Shown here piece by piece: positions 1 to 6,562 of a DNA stretch of 10,050 nt. Origin of the DNA: JBBQDZ01 sp038320185 (GTDB lineage Bacteria > Actinomycetota > Thermoleophilia > Gaiellales > Gaiellaceae); contig JBBQDZ010000082.1 in assembly GCA_038320185.1 (NCBI GenBank), forward strand, positions 1 through 10,050, given 5' to 3'. The first letter of the stretch is position 1, and the number at the start of each line of letters is the position of its first letter. Below the pieces are notes generated by a model. It was given only the letters and a program-made list of their open reading frames with translations, ran no database searches and was not told the origin of the DNA. A program made the position numbers and the translations under genes.

Positions 1-528
1 CGCGGCGGCGCGGCGACCGCGCTCGGCGTCGCGACCGGACAGGCAATCTGGACGATTGCCGCGAGCGCCGGAATCGCCGCGTTGCTTGCTGAATCAGGAT
101 CGGCGCTCGCCGTCGTCCGCTTTGCCGGAGCGGCGTACCTCGTCTTCCTTGGCGTGGCTTCGCTCTGGGCCGCGATCCGGCTACGCGCGACTGGAAGCGG
201 CCGGATCGACCGCGGCGAGCGCGGCCTGCGCGGGAGCATCGCCTTCCGTCAGGGCCTCCTCAGCAACCTTGGGAATCCGAAGATGGCGGTCTTCTTCACG
301 AGCCTCCTGCCGCAATTCGCTGCGGGCGGGCGAGGAAACTTCGCGTCTCTGCTTGTCCTCGGGCTCCTGTTCTGCCTCCTGACGCTCCTGTGGTTGACGG
401 CGCACGGAGCGGTGGTGGCGCGGGCAGGCGACCGGCTGCGCCGGTCTCGGGTGCGGCGGGCGCTGGACGCTGCGACGGGCGCTGCGCTTGTCGCGCTCGG
501 CGCACGGCTCGCCCTCGAACGCCGGTAG
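1..528 (+). CDS. LysE/RhtB-family amino-acid exporter, 5' end missing
   Basis: This is the C-terminal 175 residues of a small inner-membrane exporter of the LysE/RhtB family, which pumps amino acids or related small molecules out of the cell. The frame is open from base 1, so the true start lies upstream; the family is usually about 200-210 residues, so roughly 30-40 are missing. Hydrophobic stretches are visible at about residues 15-30, 38-60, 95-106, 115-140 and 155-172. The family hallmark GNPK followed by a hydrophobic run and LLPQF lies at about residues 91-107. The visible start of the fragment (GxATG, then a tryptophan and an Ala-rich helix) also fits the family. It ends at TAG 526-528. 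It is separated by 113 bp from the next gene and is probably a separate transcription unit from the sugar cluster. The substrate cannot be told from sequence. Confidence 0.88.
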   Translation, partial: RGGAATALGVATGQAIWTIAASAGIAALLAESGSALAVVRFAGAAYLVFLGVASLWAAIRLRATGSGRIDRGERGLRGSIAFRQGLLSNLGNPKMAVFFTSLLPQFAAGGRGNFASLLVLGLLFCLLTLLWLTAHGAVVARAGDRLRRSRVRRALDAATGAALVALGARLALERR

Positions 529-538
529 GAACCCGCCT

Positions 539-564
539 GTTGTCATAGATCCACTCCTGACAAC
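539..564. repeat. 7-bp perfect inverted repeat (possible operator)
   Basis: GTTGTCA at 539-545 is matched by its exact reverse complement TGACAAC at 558-564, with a 12-nt spacer (546-557). It sits in the 113-bp gap between the exporter gene and the nine-gene cluster. The arms are less GC-rich than the surroundings and no T-tract follows, so it reads more like a protein-binding dyad than an intrinsic terminator. The right arm overlaps the proposed -35 element. Its function is inferred from position only. Confidence 0.4.
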
Positions 565-587
565 GTCGAACGTTTGAAGGGTACTCT
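557..587 (+). promoter_or_regulatory. Possible sigma70-type promoter of the sugar cluster
   Basis: CTGACA at 557-562 matches five of six bases of the TTGACA -35 consensus. TACTCT at 582-587 fits the loose actinobacterial -10 pattern TAnnnT. The 19-nt spacing is slightly long. Transcription would begin near 594-597 and leave a leader of about 45 nt before the GTG at 642. This is the only gap over 40 bp before the operon, so a promoter is expected here, but this exact assignment is weak. Confidence 0.25.
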
Positions 588-626
588 GACGGATAGGGGG
601 TCACTCGAGGTTCAGCAGCGTCCAAC

Positions 627-634
627 GGAAGAGG
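627..634 (+). promoter_or_regulatory. Shine-Dalgarno site for the first epimerase
   Basis: GGAAGAGG lies 7 nt upstream of GTG 642-644. It supports the GTG as the start, even though no ATG is available nearby, and the predicted protein then begins directly with the Rossmann beta-strand. Confidence 0.6.
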
Positions 635-641
635 ATCGGAA

Positions 642-1757
642 GTGGCCGAGAGCGTTCTCATCACCGGTGGCGCCGGTTTCATCGGCTCGCACCTCGCCGA
701 CGAGCTCCTGGCGGCTGGCCACCGCGTGCGTGCTCTCGACAGCCTGGTCGCGCAGGTTCACGGCGGGGCCGGGCGACCCGGATACCTGAACGGGGAGGTC
801 GACCTTCACGTCGGCGACGTGCGGGACGAGACGGCGGTTCGTCGCGCGCTCGTAGGGATTGACGCCGTCGTCCACTTGGCGGCACGCGTCGGCGTGGGAC
901 AGAGCATGTACGCGATCGCCGAGTATGCGGGTGCCAACACCACCGGGACCGGTGTCCTCCTCGAGGCCCTGCTCGACCGACCGGTCGAGAAGCTCGTGGT
1001 CGCTTCGAGCATGAGCATCTACGGCGAGGGCAGCTACCTCAGGGCCGAGGACAGGATTCCCTGCGTGGCGCTCGAGCGGACACCCGGGCAGCTGGAGCGC
1101 GGCGAGTGGGACCCGCGCGGCCCGGCGGGCGAGCGGCTGCTGCCGGTGCCGACCTCGGAGGAGAAGCAGGCCGCTCTCGCGTCGATCTACGCACTCACGA
1201 AGTACGACCAGGAGAGGATGTGCCTGCTGTTCGGGTCCGCCTACGACGTGCCGACGGTCGCGCTTCGGTTCTTCAACGTGTACGGCCCCAGGCAAGCCCT
1301 GTCGAACCCCTACACCGGCGTGCTGGCGATCTTCGCCTCGCGCCTCTTGAACGGGCGGCGTCCGCTCGTGTTCGAGGACGGACGTCAGCGGCGCGACTTC
1401 GTGAACGTCGCGGACGTGGTGCGGGCGGTCCGCCTGGCGCTCGATCAGCCGCGCGCGGACGGGCAGGCGGTGAACGTCGGCAGCGGGCAGAGCGTCTCGG
1501 TTTGCGGGATCGGCGAGAAACTGGCGGCGGTGCTCGGCAGCGATATCCAGCCGGAGGTGACGGGCAAGCTTCGAGTCGGCGACATCCGGCACTGCTTCGC
1601 CGACATCTCGCGTGCGCGGGAGCTCCTGGGATACGAGCCGCAGGTCGGTCTCGAGGAGGGTATGGCGGAGCTCGCACAATGGCTCGAGGGCCAGGTGGCC
1701 GCGGATCGGTTCGATGCGGCTTCCGCGGAGCTCGGGGCCCGGGGGCTGACGCGTTGA
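642..1757 (+). CDS. NAD-dependent sugar-nucleotide epimerase, dTDP-L-rhamnose 4-epimerase-like
   Basis: This is a 371-residue extended short-chain dehydrogenase/reductase (SDR) that probably inverts C4 of an NDP-sugar in the cytoplasm. The NAD-binding TGGAGFIG motif lies at about residues 8-15, followed by the acidic D-S-L after beta-2 and HLAA in the fourth strand. The catalytic residues appear to be Ser123 (in SSMSIYGEG), Tyr183 and Lys187 (YALTK). RFFNVYGPRQ and RRDFVNVADV are typical of NDP-sugar epimerases. Between SIYGEG and YALTK is an insert of about 50 residues. As I recall, related enzymes annotated as dTDP-L-rhamnose 4-epimerase (WbiB type) have an insert there, some with paired cysteines; here only one Cys remains. 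The start is GTG with a good ribosome binding site at 627-634. The gene ends in a TTGA overlap with the next gene and heads the operon. The SDR epimerase class is firm. The rhamnose substrate is a family-based guess; a UDP-sugar 4-epimerase is the main alternative. Confidence 0.85.
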   Translation: MAESVLITGGAGFIGSHLADELLAAGHRVRALDSLVAQVHGGAGRPGYLNGEVDLHVGDVRDETAVRRALVGIDAVVHLAARVGVGQSMYAIAEYAGANTTGTGVLLEALLDRPVEKLVVASSMSIYGEGSYLRAEDRIPCVALERTPGQLERGEWDPRGPAGERLLPVPTSEEKQAALASIYALTKYDQERMCLLFGSAYDVPTVALRFFNVYGPRQALSNPYTGVLAIFASRLLNGRRPLVFEDGRQRRDFVNVADVVRAVRLALDQPRADGQAVNVGSGQSVSVCGIGEKLAAVLGSDIQPEVTGKLRVGDIRHCFADISRARELLGYEPQVGLEEGMAELAQWLEGQVAADRFDAASAELGARGLTR

Positions 1758-3772
1758 GTCAGACGAACGGATCGAAGCCGACTCCGCCGGGGCCAGTCGT
1801 CGGTGTCCTCGAGTGGTTCGAGCCGGGAGAGCGCGAGCGCGCCGAGCGGGTGCTCGACGGCCTGCGCAGGCTCGGTGTCGTGCACCTGCGCACCGGGATC
1901 TCCTGGGCGGAATGGCATCGCGAGGGGGTGCCCGAGTGGTACGACTGGCTGCTGCCGCGGCTGGCACGCGAGGTGCGGGTGCTCCCGTGCGTGACGTACA
2001 CGCCGCCGTCCCTCGCCGTCGCCCACCGGAGCTCCGCTCCGCCGCGGCGGCCGCGAGACTACGCCGACTTCGTCGACCGTCTGATCGACCGCTACGGCGG
2101 CTGCTTCGAGGAGCTTGAGCTGTGGAACGAGCCCAACTCACGGGGCGAGTGGGACTACACCCTCGATCCCGCCTGGACCGTGTTTTGCGAGATGGTCGGA
2201 GCGGCGGCCAACTGGGCGCGCGAGTGCGGCAAACGCACCGTCCTCGGCGGAATGAGCCCGATCGACCCCGGCTGGCTCGACCTGATGGGCGAGCGCGGCC
2301 TGCTCGACCTCTTCGACGTTGTCGGCATCCACGGCTTTCCCGGCACCTGGGAAGCGGCATGGGATGGGTGGGCGGCAAACGTCGAGCGGGTACGCGCGGT
2401 CCTGGCTCGCCGCGGCTCGAGCGCGGAGGTCTGGATCACCGAAGCCGGCTTCTCGACCTGGCGGCACGACGACGCCGGGCAGCTCCAGGCGCTCGTCGAG
2501 CTGCTGGAGGCGCCGGTCTCGCGCGTCTACTGGTACGCCGCCGAGGACCTCGACCCGTCTCGGCCGGCCATCGACCGCTTCCACGAGGACGAGCGCGAGT
2601 ACCATTTCGGCCTGCGACGCTCCGACGGGTCCCCGAAGCTCCTCGCGCGGCTCTGGGAGGCTGAAGGCGTCGAGGCCCTGCAGGATCTGGTCTCGCTCCG
2701 CCGCCGCCCGCGCTCGCGTGAGGCGCACGCGCTCGTCACCGGCGGAGCCGGCTTCGTCGGGACGAACCTCGCGCACCGGCTCCTCTGCGAGGGCCGGAGC
2801 GTCTGCGTCCTCGACAACCTCTCCCGGCCGGGCGTCGAGCGGAACCTCCGCTGGCTGCGTGAGCGCCACGGCCCGCGGCTCCGGGTCGAGATCGCCGACG
2901 TGCGCGACCCGTTCGGCCTCCGGCGTGCCGTGGGGGGCGCCCATAGCGTCTTCCACCTCGCCGCGCAGGTGGCCGTGACGACGAGCCTTGGCAATCCGGC
3001 CGACGACTTCACGGTCAACCTCGAGGGGACATTCCGGCTGCTCGAGGAGCTGCGCCGCCTGGACGAGCCGCCGCCGCTCGTCTTCACGTCGACGAACAAG
3101 GTGTACGGGGGCCTCCCGCAGCTCGAGCTACGGCGGCAAGGCGACCGCTGGGAGCCGGTCGACGCGCGCGTGCGGCTCCGAGGTCTGGACGAGTTTCTGC
3201 CGCTCTCGTTCTGCACGCCCTACGGGTGCTCGAAGGGCGGAGCAGACCAGTACGTCCTCGACTATGCGAAGAGCTTCGGCCTCGACGCAGTCGTCTTCCG
3301 CATGAGCTGCATCTACGGCCGTCACCAGCACGGCACCGAGGATCAGGGTTGGGTAGCGCACTTCCTGCTGCGGGCGCTCGCGGGTGAGCCAATCACCCTC
3401 TACGGCGACGGCGCGCAGGTGCGGGACGTGCTCTACGCCGACGACCTCGTCGATGCCTTGCTCGCCGCGCTCGAGGAGATGGGTGAGGTGCGCGGCCGCG
3501 CCTTCAACATCGGCGGCGGCCCTGCGAACGCGGTCAGCCTTCTCGAGGTCATCGACCTGATCGAGAGTCTCCACGGAGAGCGTCCGGAGCTCCGCGGCGA
3601 GGCCGAACGCGCCGGCGATCAACGCTACTACGTCTCCGACACAGCAAGTTACCGCGCCGCCACCGGCTGGAGCCCGCGGACGGGTGTCGAGGACGGCCTC
3701 GAGTCGCTCTATCGCTGGCTCCGCGGGCAGGAGGCACGGCCGCGGCGCCGGGTGGAGGCGGCTGCGCGATAG
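1754..3772 (+). CDS. Fusion of clan GH-A glycosidase-like domain and CDP-paratose 2-epimerase-like SDR
   Basis: This 672-residue protein has two catalytic-looking halves. Residues about 13-310 resemble a TIM-barrel glycoside hydrolase of clan GH-A (GH5/GH39-like). LELWNEPN carries the likely acid/base Glu126, and VWITEAGF carries the likely nucleophile Glu230, at the beta-4 and beta-7 positions expected for the clan. Residues about 325-660 form an extended SDR with TGGAGFVG at about 329-336, Thr447 within TSTNKVYGG, and Tyr490/Lys494 (YGCSK). The NKVYG and SCIYG...EDQGWVAHF signatures point to CDP-paratose 2-epimerase (tyvelose epimerase, RfbE/TyvE type). The linker has no in-frame ATG or GTG and no stop, so this is a real continuous fusion in this sequence. 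No signal peptide is seen, so the hydrolase-like half should be cytoplasmic. The start is TTG 1754 in a TTGA overlap with the previous stop; no in-frame ATG or GTG exists before the barrel begins. Substrates are unknown, and the barrel may be a binding or transfer domain rather than a hydrolase. Confidence 0.85.
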   Translation: MSQTNGSKPTPPGPVVGVLEWFEPGERERAERVLDGLRRLGVVHLRTGISWAEWHREGVPEWYDWLLPRLAREVRVLPCVTYTPPSLAVAHRSSAPPRRPRDYADFVDRLIDRYGGCFEELELWNEPNSRGEWDYTLDPAWTVFCEMVGAAANWARECGKRTVLGGMSPIDPGWLDLMGERGLLDLFDVVGIHGFPGTWEAAWDGWAANVERVRAVLARRGSSAEVWITEAGFSTWRHDDAGQLQALVELLEAPVSRVYWYAAEDLDPSRPAIDRFHEDEREYHFGLRRSDGSPKLLARLWEAEGVEALQDLVSLRRRPRSREAHALVTGGAGFVGTNLAHRLLCEGRSVCVLDNLSRPGVERNLRWLRERHGPRLRVEIADVRDPFGLRRAVGGAHSVFHLAAQVAVTTSLGNPADDFTVNLEGTFRLLEELRRLDEPPPLVFTSTNKVYGGLPQLELRRQGDRWEPVDARVRLRGLDEFLPLSFCTPYGCSKGGADQYVLDYAKSFGLDAVVFRMSCIYGRHQHGTEDQGWVAHFLLRALAGEPITLYGDGAQVRDVLYADDLVDALLAALEEMGEVRGRAFNIGGGPANAVSLLEVIDLIESLHGERPELRGEAERAGDQRYYVSDTASYRAATGWSPRTGVEDGLESLYRWLRGQEARPRRRVEAAAR

Positions 3773-3807
3773 CCGTGCCGGCCGGTACGAAGAGGCGGGC
3801 GGCGACC

Positions 3808-4650
3808 ATGCGCGGGGTCGTCCTCGCCGGCCCCGGCTCCAGCGTCGTCGAGCGCGTACCGCTGGCCGAGCCGGAGGCGGGCGAGGTGCTCGTCCGCGTC
3901 GAGGGCTGCGGCGTGTGCGGGTCGAGCCTGCCCGTCTGGGAGGGGAGGCCGTGGTTTCGCTACCCGCTGCCGCCCGGCGCACCCGGGCACGAGGCCTGGG
4001 GGGAGTCTCAGGACGGCGGGCGCGTCGCGATCCTCACCGAGCGGGGCTACGCGGAGTGGGCGGTCGTCCCGGCCGGCCGGGTCGTGCCGCTCCCGGCCGC
4101 TCTCGACGGGATCCCCTTCCCGGGCGAGGCGCTCGCCTGCGCGGCGAACGTCTTCCGTCGCGCCGAGATCCGGAGCGGCCAGTCGGTCGCCGTCGTCGGC
4201 GTGGGTTTCCTCGGCTCGGCGCTGGCGCAGCTCTGCGAGCGCGCCGGCGCCGGGGTCGCGCGCATCGGGCGTGACACCCCTGCGGAGGAGCTCGTCGAGC
4301 GCTGCGAGCGGGTGATCGAGGCGGCCGGAACCCAGGCTGCGCTCGACACGGCCTCCCGTCTTGTCGCGCCGGGTGGGCGGCTGGTGATCGCGGGGTTCCA
4401 CCAGGACGGTCCGCGTCTGGTCGACCTTCAGAGCTGGAACTGGCGCGCAATCGATGTCGTGAACGCGCACGAGCGCGACCCGCAGGTTTATGTCGAAGCC
4501 CTTCGGGCGGCGGTGAGGCTCGCCGCGGCGGGCGATCTCGACGTCGAGGCGCTCGTGACGCACCGGTTTCCGCTCGCATCGCTTCCCGCTGCCTTCGAGG
4601 CCGCCCGGACGCGACCGCCGGGATTCGTGAAGGCATGGGTAGCCCCGTAG
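3808..4650 (+). CDS. Short zinc-type alcohol dehydrogenase-like (MDR) oxidoreductase
   Basis: This is a 280-residue medium-chain dehydrogenase/reductase that probably oxidises or reduces a hydroxyl group on a sugar or cyclitol using NAD(P). Likely catalytic zinc ligands are Cys37 (GCGVCGSS), His61 with Glu62 (GHE) and Glu107 or Cys111 (EALAC). The nucleotide-binding GVGFLG is at 131-136. It is about 60 residues shorter than usual. Only about 45 residues separate GHE from EALAC, and the four-cysteine structural-zinc lobe is absent. The usual Asp after CGS/T is replaced by Ser. I chose ATG 3808 because the protein then begins MRGVVL, as the family normally does. GTG 3775, 2 nt after the previous stop, would add 11 residues and cannot be excluded; neither site has a strong ribosome binding site. 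The 3' end overlaps the next gene by 16 nt. The family call is sure; the substrate is unknown. Confidence 0.82.
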   Translation: MRGVVLAGPGSSVVERVPLAEPEAGEVLVRVEGCGVCGSSLPVWEGRPWFRYPLPPGAPGHEAWGESQDGGRVAILTERGYAEWAVVPAGRVVPLPAALDGIPFPGEALACAANVFRRAEIRSGQSVAVVGVGFLGSALAQLCERAGAGVARIGRDTPAEELVERCERVIEAAGTQAALDTASRLVAPGGRLVIAGFHQDGPRLVDLQSWNWRAIDVVNAHERDPQVYVEALRAAVRLAAAGDLDVEALVTHRFPLASLPAAFEAARTRPPGFVKAWVAP

Positions 4651-5564
4651 CGACGAAGCCACGGCTCGGCTTCCTGGGCCTGGGCTGGATGGGCGCTCAT
4701 CGCCTGGAGGCGGTGCGTGCCTCCGGGCTCGCGGAGGTCGCCGGCCTTGCCGACCCGGTGCTCGGCGGCGAACTCGACTCTCTCGACGATCTCCTGGAGC
4801 TCCCGCTCGACGGCGTCGTGATCGCGACGCCGAGTGCGCTGCATGCCGAGCAGGCGACCGCTTGCCTCGAACACGGCCTCGCGGTCTTCTGCCAGAAGCC
4901 GCTCGCCCGCACCGAGGCGGAAGCCGCCCGCGTGGTGGATGCGGCGCGGAGTGCGGACCGCCTCCTCGGCGTCGACCTCTCCTACCGTCACGCGGCAGCG
5001 TTTCTCGCGGCCCGCGAGGTGGTGCGCAGCGGCGAGGTGGGGGAGATCTTCGCCGCCGACCTCGTCTTCCACAACGCCTACGGCCCCGACAGGGCGTGGT
5101 TCTACGACCCGGAGCTCTCGGGCGGCGGCTGCGTGATCGACCTGGGCACCCACCTCGTCGACCTCGCGCTCTGGACGCTCGACCTCGACCGCTTCGAGCA
5201 GGTCGAGAGCCGGCTGGCCGGCTCGCCCGTCGAGCGGTATGCCGTCGCGCAGCTCGACGGCGTTCGCCTGGCCTGCTCCTGGGGCCTGCACGCGGGCCGG
5301 GATGCCGTCGTCGAGGCGCGCTTCCACGGCACCGAAGGCGGCGTCGCCGTACGAAACGTCGGCGGCTCCTACTACGACTTCGTCGCGGAGCGCTACCGCG
5401 GGAGCACCGTCGAGGTGCTCGCCGAGCCGCCGGACGACTGGGGCGGGCGCGCCGTGGTCGAGTGGACGCGGAAGCTCGGCTCGGGCGGCCGGTTCGACCC
5501 GGAGGTGGCGCGGGCAATCGAGGTGGCGCGCACGATCGACCGCATCTACGGGAGGAATGCGTGA
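4635..5564 (+). CDS. Gfo/Idh/MocA-family NAD(P)-dependent oxidoreductase
   Basis: This 309-residue enzyme belongs to the glucose-fructose oxidoreductase/inositol dehydrogenase family, whose members oxidise or reduce sugars, sugar nucleotides or inositols. The dinucleotide fold starts with GLGWMG at residues 15-20. The substrate-side lysine is Lys88 in CQKPLA; the common form is EKP, so the preceding Glu is replaced by Gln but the lysine is kept. The C-terminal domain has GGGCVIDLGTHLVDLALW, with Asp169 and His173 as the likely catalytic pair. The ATG at 4635 lies inside the end of the dehydrogenase gene (16-nt overlap) and a GAAGG almost touches it, so translation probably depends on coupling. 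No alternative ATG or GTG lies before the Rossmann motif. With the neighbouring MDR enzyme it suggests two redox steps on a sugar. The substrate is not predictable from sequence alone. Confidence 0.88.
   Translation: MGSPVATKPRLGFLGLGWMGAHRLEAVRASGLAEVAGLADPVLGGELDSLDDLLELPLDGVVIATPSALHAEQATACLEHGLAVFCQKPLARTEAEAARVVDAARSADRLLGVDLSYRHAAAFLAAREVVRSGEVGEIFAADLVFHNAYGPDRAWFYDPELSGGGCVIDLGTHLVDLALWTLDLDRFEQVESRLAGSPVERYAVAQLDGVRLACSWGLHAGRDAVVEARFHGTEGGVAVRNVGGSYYDFVAERYRGSTVEVLAEPPDDWGGRAVVEWTRKLGSGGRFDPEVARAIEVARTIDRIYGRNA
5551..5556 (+). promoter_or_regulatory. Shine-Dalgarno site for the GT4 glycosyltransferase
   Basis: GGAGGA ends 4 nt before GTG 5561-5563, inside the 3' end of the oxidoreductase gene. 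It is the best ribosome binding site in the operon and supports the GTG start within the GTGA overlap over an ATG at 5573, which would delete the first beta-strand of the Rossmann fold. Confidence 0.55.
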
Positions 5565-6562
5565 GGGTGCTGATGACCGCCGACGCCGTCGGTGGCGTCT
5601 GGACGTACGCGCTCGAGCTGGCGCGTGCGCTGCCGGCCCGGGTGACGGTGGCCGTCATGGGCGGCAGACCCTCCGCCGCGCAGCGGCTCGAGGCCGAGGG
5701 CGTCGACGTACGAGCGGCCGAGTACGCGCTCGAATGGATGCCGGACCCCTGGGAGGATCTCGAGCGGGCGGGGGAGTGGCTGCTCGAGCTGCGCGACGAG
5801 CTGTGCCCCGATCTCGTCCACCTGAACGGCTACGCACACGCGGCGCTGCCGTGGCGCGTGCCGGTGCTTGTCGTCGCCCATTCGGACGTGCTCTCGTGGC
5901 ACGAGGCGGTCCATGGCCGTGCGGCGGGCGCCGAGTGGGATCGGTACCGCCGGACCGTCGGCGAGGGGCTCGCCGCGGCCGACGCGCTTGTCGCGCCGAC
6001 GGCGGCGATGTTCGACACCCTCGCGCGCCATTACGAGCTTCCAATGCGCCGGCAGGTGATCCCGAACGGGCGCCGGCCGCTTTCCCCGGCGTGCAAGGAG
6101 CCGCTGCTCGTCTGCGCCGGGCGCCTCTGGGACGAGGCGAAGAACGTTGCGGCGGTCGAGCGCGTGGCGCCGCGCCTTCCGTGGCCGTTGGAGCTTGCTT
6201 CGGGAGACCGGTCTCCCGCCGAGGTGGCCGCGCTCTTCGGCCGGGCCTCGATCTTTGTCTCGCCGGCGCTGTACGAGCCCTTCGGCCTCGCGGCGCTCGA
6301 GGCGGCCTCCGCCGGCTGCGCGCTCGTGCTCAGCGACATCCCGAGCCTGCGCGAGGTGTGGGGCGCCGCCGCCGTCTTCGTCGACCCGACCGAGGACGAC
6401 GTGCTCGAGCGAGCGCTGCGGCGGCTGATCGAGGATGCCGGCTGTCGTCTGGACATGGCCGCGCGCGCCCGTGTGCGCGCGAGGGCCTATACCCCGGAGC
6501 GAATGGCAGCCGCCTACGCCGGCCTCTACGGTCGCCTGCGCTCCCGCGAGAGGGTCGCCTGA
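5561..6562 (+). CDS. GT4-type (GT-B fold) glycosyltransferase
   Basis: This 333-residue retaining glycosyltransferase of the GT4 type would transfer a sugar from a nucleotide donor in the cytoplasm. The N-terminal acceptor domain opens with VRVLMTADAVGGVWTYA, where the Gly-rich turn after beta-1 is typical. APTAAM and VIPNGR are typical of the inter-domain region. The C-terminal donor domain has AGRLWDEAKN with Arg188 and Lys194 as likely phosphate-binding residues. Glu239 and Glu247 in YEPFGLAALE form the EX7E motif. At 333 residues it is a little shorter than the usual 360-400. It starts in a GTGA overlap with the oxidoreductase and ends with TGATG shared with the next gene. There are no membrane segments. 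Donor and acceptor are unknown. An 18-bp perfect palindrome lies inside the gene at 6201-6218. Confidence 0.9.
   Translation: MRVLMTADAVGGVWTYALELARALPARVTVAVMGGRPSAAQRLEAEGVDVRAAEYALEWMPDPWEDLERAGEWLLELRDELCPDLVHLNGYAHAALPWRVPVLVVAHSDVLSWHEAVHGRAAGAEWDRYRRTVGEGLAAADALVAPTAAMFDTLARHYELPMRRQVIPNGRRPLSPACKEPLLVCAGRLWDEAKNVAAVERVAPRLPWPLELASGDRSPAEVAALFGRASIFVSPALYEPFGLAALEAASAGCALVLSDIPSLREVWGAAAVFVDPTEDDVLERALRRLIEDAGCRLDMAARARVRARAYTPERMAAAYAGLYGRLRSRERVA
6201..6218. repeat. 18-bp perfect palindrome within the GT4 gene
   Basis: CGGGAGACCGGTCTCCCG equals its own reverse complement over all 18 bases; the flanking bases do not extend it. It encodes part of an ordinary stretch of the glycosyltransferase (SGDRSP), just before the donor-binding EX7E region. 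It has no unpaired centre, so it is a poor RNA hairpin without opening some central pairs. No second copy was noticed in the window. Confidence 0.6.

Noticed and set aside
539..564. Intrinsic terminator of the exporter gene
   Set aside because: The hairpin arms are only 7 bp, not GC-rich, the loop is 12 nt, and no T-run follows.
1106..1753. Upstream extension of the fusion-gene frame
   Set aside because: The frame is open to 1106, but the translation there is Arg/Gly/Ala-rich shadow of the epimerase gene. Protein-like sequence begins only after the TTG at 1754.
612..2378. Long open frame on the minus strand (588 codons)
   Set aside because: It is antisense to the first epimerase and the hydrolase-like domain, has a low-complexity Arg-rich N-terminus, and shows no domain motif; the + strand genes explain the region fully.
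2690..2745. Possible separate start for the epimerase half of the fusion gene
   Set aside because: No in-frame ATG or GTG and no Shine-Dalgarno site lies before the TGGAGFVG motif, and the frame is unbroken, so two separate genes are not supported.
3775..3807. GTG 3775 as start of the medium-chain dehydrogenase
   Set aside because: It would add a basic 11-residue tail not typical of the family; ATG 3808 gives the usual MRxVV start. It is kept as an alternative because it would sit 2 nt after the previous stop.
3709..5658. Long open frame on the minus strand (649 codons)
   Set aside because: It is antisense to the dehydrogenase and Gfo/Idh genes. Its product is dominated by Arg, Pro, Ser and Ala with no recognisable motif, which is typical of a shadow frame in GC-rich coding DNA.
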